This document shows positions 61,701 to 64,000 of a stretch of DNA of 64,000 nt, in pieces. The notes beneath the pieces were generated by a model, which saw nothing but the letters and a program-made list of their open reading frames with translations, was not told where the DNA came from and did no database searches. Positions within the stretch are counted from its first letter, which is position 1. The number at the start of each line of letters is the position of its first letter. The DNA is from Treponema sp. Lineage in GTDB: Bacteria > Spirochaetota > Spirochaetia > Treponematales > Treponemataceae. A program made the translations under genes and the position numbers. The stretch lies in the NCBI GenBank assembly GCA_016290335.1, contig JAEETM010000009.1:1-64000 (forward strand), in the 5' to 3' direction.

Positions 61701-62540
61701 ACAGCCGTTAATTACTTCATCTTCGCTTTTAAAGCTTTCATCCGGGTCTGGATTTGGAAGTGGTTTTCTTACGTTGTTGAACTTGTCGTTTGCAAGAATG
61801 AGCGCGTTATTAAAAATCTGGTCGCGGGAAGAATCTCTTGTGAGCGTAATCTGAATGGAAGTTTTTTCGGCTTTTACCGGGAAGAAAAACAAGGGAGCAC
61901 GAACATCAAAATCACCTTTTAAAAGCTTTCCCATTACAAAAGGATAAGCAATATAAAGATTGTTCTGACCTTTATCGCGCAGGTCTTTGTTAGTTTCTCG
62001 TAACAGCTGAACTATTTTTTTATAGGTTGAGGATGCGTTGCCGCGTTTTGTGTTTTCATCATTTGTTGTAGCAGCACCTTTTTCACCAGGCAGTTCATCG
62101 TTTCTGATTATGACCTTATTTTTTCTGCCAAACAAAAGATCTAAGATTTCCTGCGTGTTTTCTTCGGCTAAATCGCAGCCTTCTTTTGTTCGAAGGGTTC
62201 CGCAATACAAAAGGCGGTTACGTTTATTCAGTGTAATAAGATTTTTTTCCAGCTCCTTTAGAGTTTTTGTGATTTCGGCAGTCATTGGAGCTGCAACATC
62301 TTTATCATCAAACTTTGCAACTTCATCCAGAAAAATCAGACCGTATTTATCTATAAAAGTTTTTCCAACTCCATGGATTCCTTCAAAATCTCGCAGCACC
62401 CTCGGATGATATTTTGCAATCTCCATCAGAGCCTCATCATTACAGATTACCGGCATTCGGCCAGTAGCATTTTTTTCCTTTAGTTTTAACTTATCCCGTA
62501 AAATTACAAGTTTCTGATAAAGCTCTTTTGAATCGGTCAT
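58761..62540 (-). CDS. HRDC - superfamily 1 helicase - PD-(D/E)xK nuclease fusion
   Basis: 1259 residues. An HRDC-like helical domain (ALMEIAKYHPRVLRDFEGI) fills about residues 30-80. An SF1 (COG1112-like) helicase has Walker A VIQGPPGTGKSQTITSL near 418, Walker B FDIVIFDEASQMF near 838, GDTKQLRPTKLF near 866, and motif V/VI ENRLNVAISRAKKKIHIV near 1088. The middle, about 500-820, is a long helical insert. The last 100 residues form a Vsr/MTES_1575-type nuclease (FEEEVFAKLKERG, YCIDFAIKKDDAYVLGIECD, HRQKYLESRGWKVYRLWSSEWW). The start at 62540 has AGGAG upstream. Repair and phage-defence roles are both possible; similar helicase-nuclease fusions appear in defence islands. Confidence 0.9.
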   Translation of the reverse strand: MTDSKELYQKLVILRDKLKLKEKNATGRMPVICNDEALMEIAKYHPRVLRDFEGIHGVGKTFIDKYGLIFLDEVAKFDDKDVAAPMTAEITKTLKELEKNLITLNKRNRLLYCGTLRTKEGCDLAEENTQEILDLLFGRKNKVIIRNDELPGEKGAATTNDENTKRGNASSTYKKIVQLLRETNKDLRDKGQNNLYIAYPFVMGKLLKGDFDVRAPLFFFPVKAEKTSIQITLTRDSSRDQIFNNALILANDKFNNVRKPLPNPDPDESFKSEDEVINGCLNFYKENGLEIQAPEIDKIIKYFNYTQKDFPKYNKGELNVVKNLVIGKYQICDSTIQKDYDELLEKKMSTKQINDLLSSFSTVNESADFGEKESKQNEEELSNDISEKNLLYINSLNSSQEQVIDAINKMDQLVIQGPPGTGKSQTITSLISHFVLQDKTVLMVSEKKTAIDVVYSRLGTLSRYALLIDDVGNKDDFYSQVSAMLSSAADASKRASELVTVSAKIDNDVNALNVIADKLYMPNKLGVEPYVIYENSHKIDPKDQNSVKALMKIQNGSDPKLFDLTFADLENARNSFADDDLCSKLAFYIKTNQASPWIDYFKTDLTEYQVAELNVFLEEKKSELDEAANLSVFKKGSVKRKVKKECKNTLKDYAEKKPGKIIKCFFKEPQKTLETVSQLPLYLESKELYGGKNENEILYFKSLILLQESLGNLSWSEADKELLNFILNIHISKFEAENKDAVLKIKSFDNIVKGIDTQRDKKTKDTIKNTEIKLSQYMLNLTKSKRQNEIKRALETTRKMSVSRFITKYKLELFDSIKIWMMTPEVVSELIPLQHGIFDIVIFDEASQMFVEKGIPSIYRANKVVIAGDTKQLRPTKLFTGRFEENPDELAEDEETNEALEEPSLLDLAKYKYKDVMLQYHYRSKYEELIAFSNHAFYDGKLLVSPNVATPETSPIEVHKIEDGMWINTANRKEAEFCVKLIKKIFAERKKNETIGVITFNSHQHDMVEDCIDEECAKDKNFELAIANERVRKEDGEDKSLFVKNIENVQGDERDIIIFSVGFAKNEQGKIFRNFGWLNNEGGENRLNVAISRAKKKIHIVTSIQPSELDVTGLKNQGPAYLKKYLEYCFAVSDGNLDLTRTILDNLSENVHLSDFYGNDTAFEEEVFAKLKERGLDVYANVGIGGYCIDFAIKKDDAYVLGIECDFNLYKDSTSTRERDYHRQKYLESRGWKVYRLWSSEWWKNPEAELDKIVKLCGV

Positions 62541-62582
62541 AAAAAAAATCTCCTGCAGCGATATTTGTATAAATATTTTACT

Positions 62583-62591
62583 ATTATACCA
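62583..62591 (-). promoter_or_regulatory. Extended -10 promoter of the helicase-nuclease gene
   Basis: On the minus strand TGG precedes a perfect TATAAT (62588-62583), an extended -10; the -35 region is weak. Transcription would begin near 62576, giving a leader of about 36 nt. Confidence 0.6.
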
Positions 62592-62643
62592 CACCCACAG
62601 GAGATTTTGTAGAAATTATTTATTTATCTACTTTCGCAAAAAC

Positions 62644-64000
62644 CTATTTAATATCCTTGCGCATAATCTTGCCGGAGATTGTTTTTGGAAGACTTTCGGC
62701 AAAGGCAACAATTCTAGGGTACTTGTAAGGAGCTGTAGTTTTCTTTACAAAGGTCTGGATATCCTTTACAAGCTCGTCGCTAGGGGTGTAGCCTTTGGCA
62801 AGAACGATTGTAGCCTTTACAACCTGTCCACGAACTGGGTCTGGGGCGGCGGTAACGGCACATTCTACAACTGCCGGGTGCTGCATTAGAACGGATTCAA
62901 CTTCAAAAGTACCAATTCGGTAACCGGAACACTTGATTACATCATCGTTGCGGCCGGTAAACCAGAAATAGCCGTCTTCATCGCGCCAGGCGTTATCACT
63001 TGTGTGATAGTAACCGTCATGCATAACAGCTTTTGTACGGGCCTGGTCGCCAAAGTATTCCATGAATAAGCCCGGGAAGTTGCCATTTTTCATATCAACT
63101 ACAATTTCACCAACTTCACCATCTTCTACCTCGTTACCTTCATCGTCAATTAACGTAACATTGTAATAAGGGGCTGGTTTTCCAAGACTGCCCGGTTTTA
63201 TGCGCTCGTTGCCGTAATTGAACAGGGAAAGCGTTGTTTCTGTCTGACCAAAGCCTTCGCGGATTTCTTTTCCGGTGATTTCCTTCCATTTATTGAATAC
63301 TTCTTCACTGAGAGGTTCTCCGGCTGTAGACCAATGTAGACAACTTGAGAAATCATATTGAGTTAAATCTTCCTGAATCAAGAAGCGGTAGATTGTTGGT
63401 GGCGCACAGAACGATGTAATGTGATGTTTTTCTATCTGCTTGATAAGATCAATTGGCTTGAACTTATCGTGATAGTCATAAATGAATACAGAACATTCGG
63501 CAATCCACTGACCATAAAGCTTACCCCAAACTGCCTTGCCCCAGCCTGTATCTGCTACTGTAAGATGGAGTCCGCCCTTCTGAACCTGCTGCCAGTAGCT
63601 TGCGGTAACTATGTGTCCAAGAGGATACAGATAATTGTGGGAAACCAGCTTTGGATGACTTGTTGTACCGGATGTAAAATAAGCAAGAAGTATATCATCA
63701 TTTTTACTGATGTCTTCGCGCTTAAGAGAACGGAAGTCATTGAGTTCGCTCTCGCCTACATTTTTGCAGCCTTCTGTAAAATCAAGCCAAGTTGGATGAG
63801 CAGCTTTAAAGTCTGCACTCATAGGTTGGTCAATTCCAAAAGGTGGAACTGCAACAAGTGTTTTAAGAGAAGGACACTCTTTCTGAGCATCTTCGATATA
63901 TTTGAAAAGCTCCCGATGGTCAACAGCAACTACAGCCTTAATAAAAGCGGCATTGCAACGGAAAACAATATCTTCTTTTGTGAGCATGTGGGTTGCCGGA
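62644..64000 (-). CDS. AMP-binding acyl/acetyl-CoA ligase, 5' end outside window
   Basis: The reading frame continues past the ATG at 63987 to the window edge (encoding PATHMLTKEDI, a conserved internal block), so the N-terminus is missing. The adenylation P-loop is LLAYFTSGTTSHPKLVSH. Further motifs are REGFGQTETTLSLFN, YHTSDNAWRDEDGYFWFTGR and the terminal LPKTISGKIMRKDIK with the catalytic Lys. The sequence resembles medium-chain acyl-CoA ligases (ACSM) and acetate-CoA ligases. The enzyme activates a carboxylic acid with ATP and CoA. The exact acid is unknown. The next gene leftward has its own promoter in a 103-bp gap. Confidence 0.93.
   Translation of the reverse strand, partial: PATHMLTKEDIVFRCNAAFIKAVVAVDHRELFKYIEDAQKECPSLKTLVAVPPFGIDQPMSADFKAAHPTWLDFTEGCKNVGESELNDFRSLKREDISKNDDILLAYFTSGTTSHPKLVSHNYLYPLGHIVTASYWQQVQKGGLHLTVADTGWGKAVWGKLYGQWIAECSVFIYDYHDKFKPIDLIKQIEKHHITSFCAPPTIYRFLIQEDLTQYDFSSCLHWSTAGEPLSEEVFNKWKEITGKEIREGFGQTETTLSLFNYGNERIKPGSLGKPAPYYNVTLIDDEGNEVEDGEVGEIVVDMKNGNFPGLFMEYFGDQARTKAVMHDGYYHTSDNAWRDEDGYFWFTGRNDDVIKCSGYRIGTFEVESVLMQHPAVVECAVTAAPDPVRGQVVKATIVLAKGYTPSDELVKDIQTFVKKTTAPYKYPRIVAFAESLPKTISGKIMRKDIK

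Noticed and set aside
62548..62606. Inverted repeat AATCTCCTG / CAGGAGATT around the helicase ribosome site, as a possible translation switch
   Set aside because: The upstream arm lies before the predicted transcription start near 62576, so the RNA would not contain both arms.
1..64000. tRNA/rRNA genes, CRISPR arrays, insertion sequences, riboswitches
   Set aside because: I saw no cloverleaf, rRNA-like stretch, regularly spaced repeat array, transposase motif or known riboswitch core in the window. A covariance-model search would be decisive.

Overview
The window looks like a chromosomal segment of a Treponema-type spirochaete, probably a gut or rumen saccharolytic species. The evidence is moderate AT richness, many secreted proteins with spirochaete-style lipoprotein signals (hydrophobic stretch then an SC, GC or similar lipobox), a eukaryote-like hexokinase, a PilZ protein, and housekeeping genes (rsmA, metG, rnz, RluA-type synthases) in dense overlapping operons. 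The species cannot be named from sequence alone.

Region 1 (1-32.9 kb) is a chitin / N-acetylglucosamine utilisation island. A LacI-family regulator gene (30630-31628) sits inside it. A palindrome, TTTCACGTGAAA, occurs four times perfectly and once with one mismatch, always next to a recognisable promoter. These sites define five transcription units: (a) GH94 phosphorylase plus phosphohexomutase, leftward; (b) a 9-gene rightward unit with sugar-binding lipoprotein, two ABC permeases, an unknown barrel protein, two GH18-like lipoproteins, GH20 hexosaminidase, NagA and hexokinase; (c) a leftward unit of about 13 kb with CBM-like and beta-helix lipoproteins, four alkaline-phosphatase-family proteins (one apparently catalytically dead) and a GH18 chitinase; (d) a metallophosphatase lipoprotein plus a GH18 chitinase; (e) a polysaccharide deacetylase. 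The inferred flow is: surface chitinases cut the polymer, the ABC importer takes up oligosaccharides, and cytoplasmic GH20 and GH94 split them hydrolytically and phosphorolytically. Hexokinase and mutase then converge on GlcNAc-6-P, which NagA deacetylates. No transporter ATPase and no nagB are in the window. The phosphatases under the same control are the unexplained part.

Region 2 (32.9-48.1 kb) is ordinary core genome. It holds a leftward operon of two pseudouridine synthases, a small membrane protein, a YggS-type protein, rsmA, a ComEC-like membrane protein, a HEAT-like exported protein and a PilZ protein. Next come a CPBP protease, a Gld-like ABC exporter module with a DUF4340 protein, rnz, a MATE exporter and a small coupled protein.

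Region 3 (48.1-50.2 kb) is a visibly AT-richer patch with a small lipoprotein and a C10 (streptopain-like) peptidase gene broken by at least three frameshifts.

Region 4 (50.2-64 kb) has a MoxR-DUF58-DUF4129 module, an ATP-grasp ligase, a FemAB-like transferase, metG, a very large HRDC-SF1 helicase-nuclease fusion, and the 3' part of an acyl-CoA/acetate ligase gene.

Dispersed through the window is a family of exactly 29-bp palindromic elements (five copies). Two of them lie inside the ATP-grasp coding sequence and are translated. Several operon-leading genes appear to be transcribed leaderless.
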